Shown here one piece after another: positions 33,160 to 45,579 of a DNA stretch of 64,000 nt. The position numbers and the translations under genes were made by a program. The stretch is from assembly GCF_027943255.1 (NCBI RefSeq), contig NC_072895.1, forward strand, positions 28,184,001 through 28,248,000. The letters are read 5' to 3'. The stretch is from Anastrepha obliqua (taxonomy: Eukaryota > Arthropoda > Insecta > Diptera > Tephritidae). Each line of letters opens with the position of its first letter. Positions within the stretch are counted from its first letter, which is position 1. The notes beneath the pieces were generated by a model. It was not told the DNA's origin. It made no database searches and saw nothing but the letters and a program-made list of their open reading frames with translations.

Positions 33160-33604
33160 ATCTATTATGGTGGTAGTTATAGTAGTAGGTGGTAATAGTA
33201 GTAGAACATAGTTGTAGATAGGTAGGTGGTTGAGTGGAGTAAATGTGTACATGTAAATAATAATAGCACAGTAAAACATTATTGCTTAAAAACACACATT
33301 TATAGATAAGTAAATTGAGTAAATAAGTTAAATAGTTATTTGCATAAAGTATAATTTTTTTTTTTTGGATTTTTTTTTTATGGATTAACATCCAAATATT
33401 CATAATACATAAGTATTATAGTTAGTTATTATTATAAGATTTGGTAATGCGTATGCAGGTTGATTATGCATTTAAGTAGGCTAATAATTTTAGGGTCACA
33501 AAACATTCAACGCTTATTCATATATTTATAATATCGTATATATGTAGTTATCGGCATTGGAGAATTGGACAGAGAGCGAGAGAGAGAGAGAGAGCGAGAG
33601 AGTG
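33160..33604. repeat. Microsatellites: TAG/TAGG and (AG)n
   Basis: GTAGT/TAGG-type triplets run at 33170-33235, and (AG)n with CG interruptions at 33572-33604, close to the exon ending at 33691 and upstream of the 3' splice direction. Confidence 0.7.
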
Positions 33605-33690
33605 TGAGCAAAATAGCGCGCCTTTTTTTTTTTTGGTTAGACTAAGCTCATTTTCTCTATCTTATACCTAACTTATATGCATTCCAGTAC

Positions 33691-34179
33691 CTGTGAACGT
33701 TCCAGATCGTGTTTCAAGCGCTCATTCTCCAATTCGAGGCGTGCGATACGTTGTTTGGTCGACTCCCAATCGGCATTGCTGCGTCCCATCTCGCAGGTGG
33801 CCTTCTCCAATTCCGCCTTCGATTTGCCCAATTCGCTTTGTGATGCTTCCAATTTGATTTCGAGACGTTCGCGTTCGGTGACGGCACGCTCCAGGCGTGT
33901 ATTCAATTTCTCCACTTCACTTTCGAGTGCGCGCAACTTGATTTTATAATCGGCAATTTCACGCTCATGTAATTCGCGCTCCTCTTGCTTTTCATGTTCG
34001 GCACGATCTCGCTGTTCTCGCAGTTGGGCCATTTGTTTCTCTTTATCACCAATGGCCTCTTCGAGACTTGTGAGAGCGCCCTCAGAGCTACTGTGATGAG
34101 CCTGCATTGCCGATAGACGTGCACGCGCCATATCCACCTGATTATCCTTCTCTTTAAGCAGATCCTCAAGATTCTCAAT
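33691..34179 (-). CDS. brp: Bruchpilot, exon encoding 163 residues
   Basis: 163 codons, beginning IENLEDLLKEKDNQVDMARA and ending LENERLKHDLERSQ, nearly identical to Drosophila Bruchpilot. They include the ALTSLEEAIGDKEKQMAQL block that is also conserved in vertebrate ELKS/ERC proteins (ALTTLEEALADKER). This is continuous coiled coil, the conserved core of the family. The acceptor CAACACAG ends at 34180, and the donor after CAG is GTACTG, weaker than consensus. Phase is 0/0 and length 489. The intron to the previous exon is only 313 bp, the one compact intron in this region. Confidence 0.98.
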
Positions 34180-34492
34180 CTGTGTTGTGAGTGGCGCATA
34201 TAAAATGGTAACAAAAACACAAAAAAACAAAACAAAAAAAAAAAAAACAGCAAAGTATAGAAACGCAAGAGTGGGAAGAGTGGAGAGAGAGAGTAGAAAA
34301 CCAATAGCAAAAAAAAAGTAAATGAAAAGAAATTTTAATTTATATTAGTTTATTTTCGTCTATTCGTTGCAAAAATCTCAAACAAGTTATTTAAAGTTCA
34401 GTGTAGTATGTTTGGGTTGGTGTAAATGTTGATGTGGTACTGGTCGAGCGTGGTGGTATTAGTGTTGTATGAATTTCGTTATTATAGTGCAC

Positions 34493-34738
34493 CTTTCGCT
34501 GTAACACGTTGATTTTGCGATCCTTAATCTCCATGTGATCCTTCAATTCGGTGAGTTCACTAGTCAGGCGATTCCGTTCTTGCACCGTTTGTAGTGTGCC
34601 CTGCGTCTTCTTCTCAATTAGGCGGTTCTTCTCCTCCAGGCGGGCGCGCAACTCCTCAACATCAGTCTGCAACATATTGTAGTGCTCCTCCTTGGCACAT
34701 AGCGACTCCTTGAGAACCGCTATGTGCCGCTGATAGTC
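34493..34738 (-). CDS. brp: Bruchpilot, exon encoding 82 residues
   Basis: 82 codons, DYQRHIAVLKESLCAKEEHY to DRKINVLQRK, match Drosophila Bruchpilot and the ELKS family core (HIxVLKESLxAKE, LEEKNRLIEKKTQ). The acceptor TTTATAG ends at 34739. The donor after AAG reads GTGCAC, which departs from the GTRAGT consensus. I keep this junction because the protein join to IENLEDLL is exact and in frame. Phase is 0/0 and length 246. Confidence 0.96.
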
Positions 34739-34741
34739 CTA

Positions 34742-35312
34742 TAAATTTTACAAATATCAATTTGTGACGTACAACAATTTAAAAATTTTTTTTTTTACAA
34801 ATTGTCAGGAGGGAGAGGGAACAATTTTCTACATAATTTCTACATAACTTGACTCAATTCACAAAAGCTGAAGCATACGCTAAGCAGATGTGAATTCAGG
34901 CTTTTATAGGGTGGTCTAAACACAAGTTTCTTTTCGAATTAAATTTTTGTTTGCCAAAATGATTGGCAGCTCTTTCCCATTCGAAATACTATAGTCATTA
35001 CCAGATCATAAGAGGGATAAAACGGATCGATCAATGCCTCAAAAGCGGGCCAGAATAGGTTAGGTTAAACTGGTTGGCCTCCTTAAGATCCTAAAAGAGT
35101 ATGGAATAATAATATTGATTGGTCGAAGCCTCGCAGAGACCCGCCTTCAGCAATATTGCAAACATATTTTGAAAGTGAACGCTTTGTTGCCTAAAACGGT
35201 GTAGCCATTCAAGAAAATGCGGCAATGAAGGCCTCACTGCGGCAGCTACACTTAAGTGCGTGCAGAAATTTCGTGATTCTAGCTTACAGAGGTCAGAAGC
35301 TACAGGGTTTGA
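34742..35312. other. Intron, possible element scraps
   Basis: TATAGGGTGGTCTAAACAC at about 34907 resembles the end of a TA-target element, but no partner was found. Confidence 0.35.
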
Positions 35313-35795
35313 TTGAAAAGTAATGAGTCTTCCCACGCGGAGCGTCTGCCAAGCGGTCAACCGAATCGGCTGGTGGGGGAAAATGATCGTTGGACCTTCT
35401 CCTTCGACTAGAAACCGGACCCAGTTCGCTGGCAACAGCGGTGCAGTCAACATCGCTCAGCGCGTGAAAGCTGTTTTAAATGTGTGTTAGGATTTTGCAG
35501 TGGCGAAAATGCAGCGATCGTTGGGGCAACGTTACTCGATCAAATTTTGCGTAAAGCTAAACAAAACGAGTACCGAAACTATTGGGCTACTCAAGGAGGT
35601 TTACGGGGACCAATCTCTGTTCAGTGCCCTGGTAAAACGGTGGCACAAGTCGTTCATGGAAGGCCGGGAGGACGTTGAAGACGAACAGCGATCTGGAAGA
35701 CCTTCGACGACGCAAACAGACGAAGATGTGAACCGGGTTCGTGAATTATTGAACATTGACCGTCGTGCTAGTCTACGTGAGATCAATGTTGGCCG
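35313..35795 (+). pseudogene. Mariner 5' end with N-terminal transposase
   Basis: AGGGTTTGATTGAAAAGTAA at 35313 looks like a mariner end. From the ATG near 35509 codons read MQRSLGQRYSIKFCVKLNKT, a first HTH (LLKEVYGDQSLFSALVKRWH), the linker REDVEDEQRSGRPSTTQTDE and the start of the second HTH (VRELLNIDRRASLREIN). The match ends at about 35790, where I-like LINE sequence begins. The catalytic part is absent. Confidence 0.82.
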
Positions 35796-35829
35796 CTACA
35801 AAGCCATGCTTAGCTACTTTCCAATAATA

Positions 35830-37353
35830 AACAAATGATGCACGGAAAAAGGGCTTTTCATAAACCCATCCAAAACAGCACTTATACCGTTTACTAGGAG
35901 AAGGAACATAAATCTCAAATGTCCGATCCTTAATGGAACAACACTTCAGCTCCCGACAGAAGCGAACTATGTTGGCGTTAGTCTTGACAAAACGCTTACG
36001 TGGAATTCCCATATTGAGAGAGTTACTTCGAAGGCCCCAAGGCCTGCACAAGGCTTTTTGGTAAGACATGGGGACTAAACCACAGAATGACCTTCTGGAC
36101 ATTCACCATAGTTGGGAAACCCATAGTCATTTATGCATCCTTAGCATGGTGGCCCAAGGTCAAGCAAAGTAAGGCAGCAAACGAATTAAACAAATTGCAT
36201 CGCCTGATATGTGTTGGTATTACAGGGGCTATGAAAACATGTTCCACGGATTGAAAGGGAAGCTCGCTCGAGTGCCTTAAGACTAAAAGGTATAGCTGAA
36301 CTTAAAAGTGGGGATATGAAAGGACATTTAAAGATCTTAGAAGACTTCCTACATACTCACATTTTTCATAGGGATGATATACTATCACACAAACCGATAC
36401 TCTTCAGGAACTTCCAAGCTATAATTAATGAACGCACAGACTGGAGAACTAATTCGATCACTTTCAACCGTAGCTCTCAGCTATGGTTTACTGATGGGTC
36501 CAAATTGGAAAATGGCAGAACAGGGGCAGGAATCAATGAGCCTAAATTCAAAAAATCGACTCCGATGGGATTCTACCCAACAATATTCCAAGCAGAAATA
36601 CATGCCATTGAAATATGTGTGAGAGAATGCCTTAGCAGGAAAATGAGAGGTACTCGCATCTACATACTTTCAGATAGCCAAGCGGCTCTAAAAGCCCTTC
36701 TATCAAGAACTATCACCTCTAAATTGGTAAATGATTGCCTTGATGAACCTTCTCAACATGTTAGGAAACCTCAACATAGTAACACTAGGCTAGATTCCGG
36801 GACATGAAGAACATGAGGGATATGAAATGGCTGATGACCTTGCAAATCGAGGAGCAAATATGCAACTTACTGGTCCTGAGCCTTTCTGTGGACTCACAAA
36901 AAGCCACATTAATGAATTCCTTAGGAAATGGGAAGAAAGGAAATTTGCTACACACTGGCTAAACTGTGCCGGTCAGCGTCAAACCAAACTATTTCTAAGT
37001 CCCAAGAGTAGATCTGCGTCTTTTAACAGGATATCTTACAGGTCACTGCATCCTGAGGTATCATCTAAATAATATTGGTCTGTCTGAGACCAAAGTCTGC
37101 CGCTTTTGCGAAATGGACATAGAAAGCTCACAACATGTGCTTTGTGAATGTCCAGCGTTGGGCAGACAGAGACTTCATCACTTGGTGGTATCGTAGTATT
37201 TCCATGCAATCTTTGGAACAACAAACCTAAAATTGTGCTAAAATTTTTAAAAAGCCGTAAACTCTAGGGTTACAAAAATAGGACTTTCACAATAGATCAG
37301 CTCTGGTCGCAGTGCGTAATGGCCTTCTAATAATAATAATAATAATAATAATA
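35830..37353 (+). mobile_element. 5'-truncated I-like LINE with RNase H and (TAA)n tail
   Basis: Codons from 35830 (CTEKGLFINPSKTALIPFTR) are the end of RT; then, after gaps, 36316-36807 encode RNase H with QLWFTDGSKLENGRTGAGI (first Asp), FQAEIHAIEICV (Glu) and IYILSDSQAALKAL (second Asp). The final GHEEHEGYEMADDLANRGA motif follows in another frame at 36800. A Cys/His end (KVCRFCEMDIESSQHVLCEC, 37092) precedes the 3' end and a (TAA)8-type tail at 37330-37353. RNase H and a TAA tail point to the I clade. Frameshifts and stops make it inactive. It lies in a mariner remnant. Confidence 0.85.
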
Positions 37354-37355
37354 CT

Positions 37356-37942
37356 TTTTAAAGTGAAGAAATCGTTGGCCGCTCATTGGTTTCAGTAAGA
37401 TGGCACGCCAAGCCATGCAGCTCAGCACATAATCAATCTTTTTTCTCAGCTATTTTGGTGTTGTCAATTCGCCCACTCAGATTTTCGATTTGACACTTTT
37501 AGAAACTTTTTCCCAGTGATGTGCTGGAAGATTGGCTTGATGCGCACAATTTGATGCCTATAGCGTCCGAGGATCATTCGAGTCACTTGCGGGGTAGCGC
37601 CAGAAATAGACGAACAAAATCTTGAATAATTAGGTTCTCTAGACGCACTACGAGAATAGCAACGGAAAACTACTTTTTTAGTACCTAAATTTAGGATTAC
37701 TTTGAAGAAAAAGAAATCCATTGTTCGCCATCTGTAGTGATCCTTATCTCGTAAAGCATCGATCAAACAATTTAAGGTTTTTGTTAGTATTCGTAGCATC
37801 GTCCAGGAGCTAAAGATCGACTATAAAACAGTTTTAAATAATTTGCGCAAATTTCTTGCAGATTGGATTTCTTTTTTCCCCAAACTAATATAATTTTCAA
37901 TTCAAGAAGAAGCTTGTGTTCGGATCACCCTTTATAATACTT
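37356..37942 (+). pseudogene. Possible Tc1/mariner-superfamily remnant
   Basis: WFQ-stop-DGTPSHAAQHIINL (about 37388) has the form of the second catalytic block of DDE_3 transposases. The stretch ends GGATCACCCTTTATAA (37924-37939), like the right end of the element at 14627. The interior is too decayed to follow. Confidence 0.45.
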
Positions 37943-38012
37943 ATTTGTAATGTACATATACATATGTATGCTTGTGTGTAAGAGAATTCATAATCACCAA
38001 TCATTTATTTAC

Positions 38013-38102
38013 CTGATGTTGCTCTTCTAACGTTTTCATTTTGGCCGCCATCGCCAATATTTCTTGATCCCTTCTTTGTATTTCAAGACGGAATTCGTCC
38101 AA
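38013..38102 (-). CDS. brp: Bruchpilot, exon encoding 30 residues
   Basis: 30 codons, LDEFRLEIQRRDQEILAMAA then KMKTLEEQHQ, match Drosophila Bruchpilot just before DYQRHIAVL. The acceptor CATTTAAG ends at 38103 and the donor after CAG is GTAAAT. Phase is 0/0 and length 90. It is preceded by an intron of about 25 kb if the next upstream exon is the one at 63241. The more N-terminal conserved ELKS residues of Drosophila Bruchpilot are not encoded anywhere between 38103 and 63240 that I can see. Confidence 0.95.
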
Positions 38103-39239
38103 CTTAAATGCCAACCAAGGTAGAATTTGGAAAAAATAAATTTCGATATATTAATTTACTGTTACACAGTATGTTTGTGTGAGTGTGTATTTTAAAGAGA
38201 CGACAACTTCAGTTGCCTTACGTTGAATGGCAATGAGAAATGTGTGCATTTTTTTTTTAGTGTAACGCTGAAAATGACGAAAGCTTATGAATGTTCATCG
38301 AAAGAGAGGCTATGCAGATAGCGAGAAAGAGAGCGAGAGAGAGAGCGCGCGCTTGTGAGCGTGAATATGAAAGTGCATGAAATTTATGAACTGAATGGAA
38401 ATATTTGCCGCAGTTTGTAACTCTGTATGCGCTTGAGCACGAGATGTGTGCAAATTTTTGTTGTTTTTGTTTTTATGAATGCCTTGCCAGGGCATGATAA
38501 TTAGTGTTTTCTTGTCGATGAAAATTACAAAATTTGTGTATTGCATTTCATGTTGCCAAGGGGCTGTGGTGGTGTGCTTTACAAACATCCAATTGTGTGC
38601 ATTTGTATGCATGTATGTATGAGTGCCTATATATGTGTGTATGGATGTAAGTATGCATATTTGACTGCGTAGTTGATGTTTTGAAATTTCCTTGCTTTAG
38701 TTACTAGTTTTTCAAAATCCGCTGGCACGTGCATGCCTGTGTGTGTGTGTATGCGTGTGAACTGTTGATAGACGCATAATTGCGTGTATGTGTACGATGG
38801 TTGGTGTATTTGCTAAAATCATAAACATCTTGTGGGTGTACTACAGAGTAGGCATTGCCAAAATGTATGAGATTTTTTGTTTAGGTTAGTTTTTTTTATT
38901 TATTTACTTTTATTTTTTATTATATTTCAGTAAAGTTTGAAGATTATTTATAATATTGTTTTCTTTTGTTTTTGTTGTTTTTTGTTTTTTTGTTAGCAAT
39001 ATTAATTACATTTTTTATTCATTTTTCTTTTTGCCCGAATTTTTACTCAGCGTATGTATGTATGTATGCATCGCATGTATATAAGTATAAGTATAAGTAT
39101 AAATACTGCTTTGGAATACAATGTAATATTCAATAAATGCCTCAGTTAGTTTTAAAATATTGAAAGTTATGACAGATACTGCAACAAATTCTGCAATATT
39201 TGCTATATAAAATTCTTTTCGAGTTGTGAGAAGTGCAAA
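38103..39239. repeat. Intron with (GA)n and ATGT microsatellites
   Basis: GAGAGAAAGAGAGCGAGAG-type sequence at 38320-38352, (ATGT)-like runs at 38605-38635 and 39053-39072, and ATAAGT repeats at 39080-39102. No gene. Confidence 0.65.
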
Positions 39240-41329
39240 AAAAAACAAAAATTGAGAAATATTTCATATGCGAAGAAAATCGGCTACTGTCTTCAACAAA
39301 AAAAGTCAAACATATTTATAAAAAATGTAATACATTTATAAAATATAAATGTATAAATATATGAAATTATAATAAATTTTTATAAATATATAAAATTATG
39401 GAAATAAAAAAAAAAAATAATAATAGTGCTAGAAAGTTATGAAAATAAAAATAAGCAAATATATATAAATTTTGTATTCCCGGATAGGAATTATTCGCGC
39501 TCGGAAGCAAAAAAGTGTAAATATATCTAAAAAAGTGTGAACCCCAACCGCACGAAAATTTTCATATAACATATTTTCTCAGTGCTCGAGATCATTTCTT
39601 TGAAATTTGTTAAATTTTGCGAAAATACTAAAAAAAATTTGTTTTTAAAAGTGTATTTTAAGCAAAAAAATTAATTAAAAAAAACCCGGCTCAGTTATTA
39701 TTGACAAAAATATGAAAATATCTCAAAGGTGCTTTTTTTCAAAAATGGCACAAAAATATTTTTTTCCAGAAATTTGGAACCAAAAAAAGTTAATATACAA
39801 TAAATTTAAAGAAAAAAAATTGTTTTTAAAAAGTAATTTTTTTATTTTTAAAAGTATATTTTGAACAGAAAAATGTGTTAGAAAAATTAATTCGGCTATT
39901 AATGACAAAAATAAGGAAAAAATGTTTTTTGAAAAATGCCAAAAATATATTTTTATTTAAACTCTGAACACAAATTAAAGCTTCAATAAATTAAAAACAA
40001 ATAATAATTTTTAAAAGTATATTTTATATTTATAAAAGTATATTTTGAACTAAAAAATTAATTAAAAACGATAAAATAAAAAAAAAAAAATAAAAAAAAG
40101 ATTAAAAACAAAAAGAAAGTTCAGAGATTTTTTTTTTAAATGGCACAACCATATTTTGTTTTTGCAAAATTTTTTACAAAAAAAAAATAAATTTTTAATA
40201 AATTGCAAAGAAATTTTTTTTGGAAAAGTAAGTTAAAAAATATGAATAAGCATACTTATTTTGAGAAAAAAAAATGTACTTAAAAAAATAGACTTAATGA
40301 CAAAAATCAGAGAAAAAGTAAAAGATCCGGTTTTTAAAAAATGTCGAAAATTTTTTTTATTTAAACTCTGAGCACAAATTAAAGTTTGAATAAATTAAAA
40401 AAAAAACAAAAAATAAATTTAAAAAAAATTTTTTAAGTATATTTTATATTTTTAAAAAGTATATTTTGAACAGCAAAATTAATTAAAAACAAAGAAGGTA
40501 GGCTCAGTTATTAATGACAAAAATAAAAAAAAAATTGAGAGGTTTTGTTTTTCAAAAATTGCACAAAACCATTTTTTTTCAAAATGTTTGCACAAAAAAA
40601 AACTTTTTTCAATAAATTAAAAAAAAAAAATCGTTTTTGAAAAGTAAGTTAAAAAATATGAAATAAGCATACCTATTTTGAAAAAAGAACAAATGTATTT
40701 AAAAAAATACACTGGGCTATTAATGACAAAAATAAGGAACAAATCCAAGAGGCGCTGTTTTTCAAAAAAGGCACAAAAACATTTTTTTTTTCAAAATTTT
40801 GAATTAAAATTTAAAAGTACAATATATTTTATATTTTTAAAAGCATTTGTTGAACAAAAAAATAATTAGACTCAGTTATTAAAGAAAAAAAAGAAACAAA
40901 TTTAAGAGGTTCTGTTTTTCAAAGGTGTCAGAAAAAATATTTTTTTATTTAAATTTTGAACACAAAAATTAATTTCAAATAAATTCATCAAAACTAAACA
41001 GTAAAATAAATTATTCTAAAAGTATATTTCATGTTTTGAAAAGTATATTTTGAAAAAAAAAAAAAATTTATTGAGATTTAATTAAATTTTGATAAAAATT
41101 TCATAATATAGAAAAAAAAATATTTAAACATAAATTTTTTAAATAAAAAAATAGTTAAAAAAAAAATTAGTAGTTAAAAAAAAATTTAATAACTTTGGAA
41201 TTTACTCAAATTTTAATAATTTTGCAGAGAAAAAAAATTTCATAATTTAAAAAAAAAAATTAATAATTAAAACAAAAATTTTATAGTTTAAAAAAAAAAT
41301 TATTGATTAAAACTAAAATTTAATAATTA

Positions 41330-41361
<32 letters not shown>

Positions 41362-43140
41362 TCTTTTTCAAAAAAATGTGTACCTGTATGGGGCAAAACT
41401 AAGAAATATAACTTATGATGGCGTGTTTCAAAAATTACAAAAAAAAGAAAATTTGAACACAAAAATAAAATTTCAATAGATGGAAAAAAATTTGTTTTTC
41501 AAAGAATATTTTATATTTTTAAAAATATATTTTAAATAAATTTTTTTTTTTTCAAAAATACGCATAGACTCAGTTAATAGACACAAAAAAAAAAAAAAAA
41601 AAAACAAAAAAAAGATAATCCGAGAGATGTTATTTTTTTAAAATACCAAAAAATTTATTTTTTTTTTAATTTTGAACACAAAAATTATTTTTCTATAAAC
41701 TTCCAAAAATTGTTTCTAAAAGAACATTTTGTATTTTTAATAGTGCATTTTGAAAAAAAAACTATAATTTTTCAAATTTTTTTTACTGAGAATTTATCTT
41801 AAAAAATTTGAAAAGAAAGAAAAAGAAGATATTTCTTTTCAAAAAGCGAATACCAGCATAAGACAAAACTAAGAAATAAAGCAGATGATGGCGTGTTTCA
41901 AACATTAAAAAAAAAATTTAATTTAAATTTTGAGCCTAAAAATAAATTTTCAATAGATGTAAAAAAAATTGATTTCAAAGAATACTTTATATTTTTAAAA
42001 ATATATTTTAAATAAAAATGATTTAAAAAAAACGCACAGACTCAATTATTAGACACAAAAAAACAAAAGATAATAAAAAAAGATAATCCGAAGTATATTA
42101 TTTTTTAAAAATGCCAAAAAAAATTTTGTTTAAGTTTTGAACACAAAGATTAATTTTCAAAAAACTTAGAAAAAAATTAAAAAAAAATTGTATATTTTTA
42201 CAATAAAAGTATATTTTGAACAAAAAATTTATAATTTGGTCAGCAAAACGCATAGTCTTAGTTATTGGCCATAAAATAACAGAAAAAAATCAAGAGGTGG
42301 TGTTATTTTTCAAAAATGGCAAAACAAATTTATTTGAATTTTGAACACAAATATTAATTTTCAGTAAACTTTCAAAAAAAAAAAAATGTTTTTAAAAGAA
42401 TATTTTTGAAATAAATGTATAATATATTTTGAACAAAGAATGTAATTAAAGCATGGAGCTAGTTATTAGCTAAAAAAAAAACAATTGAGAGGAGTTATTT
42501 TTCAAAAAAAATTATTTGAATTTTGAACACAAATATAATTTTCAATAAACTTAAAAAAAAATTTTTGTTTTTAAAGAGTAAATTTCATGTTTTTGAAAGT
42601 ATATTTTTATAAAAAGAATATGTTTTTTTTTACATTTTTTTTGCTTATATTTTATAAAAACATTTCAAAATTAATTTATAAAAATGTTAAAAGTAACAGA
42701 AGATATTTATATTCAAAAAATTCTATAGAAAAATTTTCAGCATTAAAAATGTTTTTTAATCAACTCCAATTCAATTTAAATTTTTAAATTAAAAAGTAAA
42801 TTTCATATTGTTAAAACATATTCTGATAAAAAAGTTATTTTTTTCAAATTTTTTCCCCTAAAATTTATCCTAAAAAATTTCAAATTTTTTTTTTCAAAAT
42901 TTGTTCCCTAAAATTCACCCTTAAAAATTTCAAATGTTTTTTTGTTCAAATTTTTTCCCCTAAAATTTACCCTAAAAAATTTCAAAATTAATCAGTAAAA
43001 GCGTTAAAAAGAACACAAGATATTTCTTTTGAAAAAACTCTTTACGAAAATTTTCAACACTGAATAATTTTTTAATCAACTCCAATTCAATTTAATTTAT
43101 TACATCTTTTTCACAATTTTTACGGTTTACTTTTTATTAT
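39240..43140. repeat. A-rich satellite-like array, ~200-bp units
   Basis: A CTCAGTTATTAATGACAAAA motif and variants recurs at about 39693, 39892, 40290, 40505, 40707 and 40869, and again at 41568, 42040, 42253 and 42458, mostly 200-215 bp apart. Each is followed by a CTGTTTTTCAAAAATGGCAC-type block and AAAGTATATTTTGAACA. The + strand is strongly A-biased. (AT)n lies at 41330-41360. Just after the array GGATCACTTGAAATGGAATC (43194) copies the terminal sequence of the 22810-25191 block. Confidence 0.78.
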
Positions 43141-43371
43141 ACTCAAACATACAAATAAGTTAAATAAAATTATGTTGATGCCCACAACTTTCGGATCACT
43201 TGAAATGGAATCGCCATTTTATAAATTAAAAGTGAATAACAGCAAACAAAAAAAAAAAAAAAATAAAAATAAAAAATACCCTCGCAAAGAGAGAGGACGA
43301 CGGATTTTCTTAACTCGCATATTTCATATGAAAATCTTTGACTGCTTAAAGCCTAAAACTCAAATATTATA

Positions 43372-43609
43372 CAAGATGGCGCAAAATTAATCATCCAATT
43401 TTGTATTTGAATAACTTTTTTTACTAAGTACAAAAGACGTTGACTTTTAGTGCAGGAAATCTTTATTTTGACTTTTACGCGCTCCCCATTGCTTGGCTGT
43501 TTGTATATCGCAGCTGCGGGGTTCACCGGCGTCAAATATGGTTGACGTACGACACCATTTGCAAAAAGTGTAAATCTTCCGATAGGGTCATTAATTTCAC
43601 CTCACCTTG
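43372..43609. mobile_element. 238-bp MITE, second copy of the CAAGGTGGCGC family
   Basis: The left end CAAGATGGCGCAAAATTAAT and the right end CAAGGTGAGGTGAAATTAAT (inward) differ at a few sites. TA lies on both sides (43370-43371, 43610-43611). It is longer than the 28602 copy by about 70 bp of internal sequence, including a G+C-rich CGCAGCTGCGGGGTTCACCG stretch. Confidence 0.88.
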
Positions 43610-43611
43610 TA

Positions 43612-45130
43612 ATACGTAGGTAAGTATGCACATAAAATTTGTTAGGAAAATCGAACGCTCGAAAGAGTTTATATAGCAAATACATTTTTTTTTGTTTTGA
43701 ATGCACCAGGAATTCTGCGTACTTTGCCAGTATTAAACTACTTATAATGGAACTTAGCTTAAGATTATATTCGTATTAGCTATGCATTGTTTTTGTTATG
43801 TATTTGTATATGTATGTATGCACAAATACAATTTTAATTTGTTTTAACTTTATTATTGCGCAGATAGTTGAATAATAATTCGGCATCATCTTAACAACTA
43901 TCCTCTACATATATTTGTATATCTCCATTACATTTGTTTGTATGCGTACAGCAGCACGCACGTGGGCACGTGTGCGGGTACGCCTGTATGTATGCTTGTA
44001 TATGCTAATCGAAAAAGAATAACAGTCAGTTTACATATACGTAAATAGTATCAGTACCATTGACGGTATTTTTGTTTAAATGCAAGTTGTTTTTGTAAGT
44101 ATGTATGCATGTATACGAGTACACTGAAATATTGGCTAGTCTGAGTTATTTACGAGTACGAGTATTATTGTATTCGATATATTTGTATGCAAAATGCAGA
44201 GTTGTGTTTTTTTGGTTTTTTTTATTATTTTAATTACACAAATTTTTCTTGATTTTTGGTTTTGCTTATTCGTTTTGGTACTTTGCCAATTTCGTTCACA
44301 TGTTGTTGCTCTATTTCACAGTTTATGCATTCATTCAAGATATTTTGTAGTTTGTTTTTTGTTTTTTCGGTTCGAATCGTTGACTGTCGTTGCTAAAAGT
44401 GCTGGTTTGCCGTTTTTGGGCAGCTATGGATATTTTTTGTTGGCCGAGGCAATTTTTTTTAAATAAACTTTATTGTTGTTTTTTCTAAAAATTACATAAC
44501 CAAGCGATTGTGCAGTGGAAACTATCCATTTTGTTTATTTTTTTGGTTAACTGTCACTGATAGTTGGTTTTTTAAGGTCCGCAAATTCGGCAACGATAGA
44601 ATGATAATTTTAAAAAATCTAGAATCTATTGTCGTTGCTTTAAAAACTCTTAACTACTTTAACTTTTTCTCAGTAAAATAGTTAAGCGTGCAAGCGGCAA
44701 GTGTGCTGCACTTTGCGCTCTTTCATTTATGAATATCGCGATGGGAAATCTAAATTAAGCGAGTCCACGCAGTTCTCTAACATCGAACATCACTCAAATC
44801 ATATTCCGGCAAAACTATATTTGCTAGGATTACTTTGCACTCTTCTAGAGCCACTAGCCCTTGTGCAGCATTCTTCAAGTTGCTTCTCAATTTCATTGGA
44901 AAATCATCTATAACGATGCGGCATATTTTTAAAGCAACAAAAAAAAAGCAACTTAACAAACAAAATATGTCCCATCGGACGGCCACAAATCCACATGAAT
45001 TTCATCTCAAGCCCTGAGATATCATATGAAAGAATTTTTCAATCGGAGTGCTCGCTCCTCAAATTTTCAAATCAATCGGTCGTTAGTGCAATTTTACGGC
45101 TTTGGCCATATTTTCATGGGTCCAGTAGGC
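43612..45130. other. Intron, no recognised feature
   Basis: No coding or element signature could be supported. Short ATGT runs occur near 43985 and 44100. Confidence 0.5.
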
Positions 45131-45139
45131 AAAAAACCA

Positions 45140-45331
45140 GCTGGTAAGTAGCAGAGGAAGAGGAAGGCCTCCTTTGCGTTGGAAAGATCAGGTGGAGAAG
45201 GACTTGCCTTCACTTGGTGTGTCCAACTGGCGTCAGTTAACACGAGAAAAAAACGACTGGCGCGCTTTGATAAGCTCGGTTAAAATCGCGTAAGCGGTTA
45301 TGGCGCCAATTAAGAAGAAGAAGAAGTAGGC
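45140..45331 (+). mobile_element. LINE 3' end ending in (AAG)n
   Basis: Codons read RGRGRPPLRWKDQVEKDLPS, then LGVSNWRQLTREKNDWRALI, a good LINE ORF2 C-terminus, followed by GGTTATGGCGCCAATTAAG and AAG repeats to about 45328. It is a very short 5'-truncated copy of the family at 13021. Confidence 0.85.
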
Positions 45332-45579
45332 AAACAAGCCAATGGAGGCATGGAAGTTACCGGCCTATATTGGGCATGCACTTTGTGTAATTTCGTTCTA
45401 TATGCGCGGAAAAGTGTTCGAGACTTGATTTTAAAGACTTCAATGCAGCGAACTCAACTTTTTAATTTTTTTATGATAAAATACTCTTTCACTGGTTCGC
45501 TCTGCGTATTTGAATATAGCTCGAAAATTTATGTGAGTGTACTAATATGAAACTTGCAGAGACTACAGAGCATAGTCTC

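Noticed and set aside
43194..43216. Complete second copy of the inverted-repeat-bounded satellite element
   Set aside because: Only the right-end sequence is present; no matching left end was found near 39240, so a full element is not claimed.
44194..44466. Hydrophobic membrane-like peptide on the plus strand
   Set aside because: The Phe/Leu/Val content follows from a T-rich intron. No conserved features or splice context.
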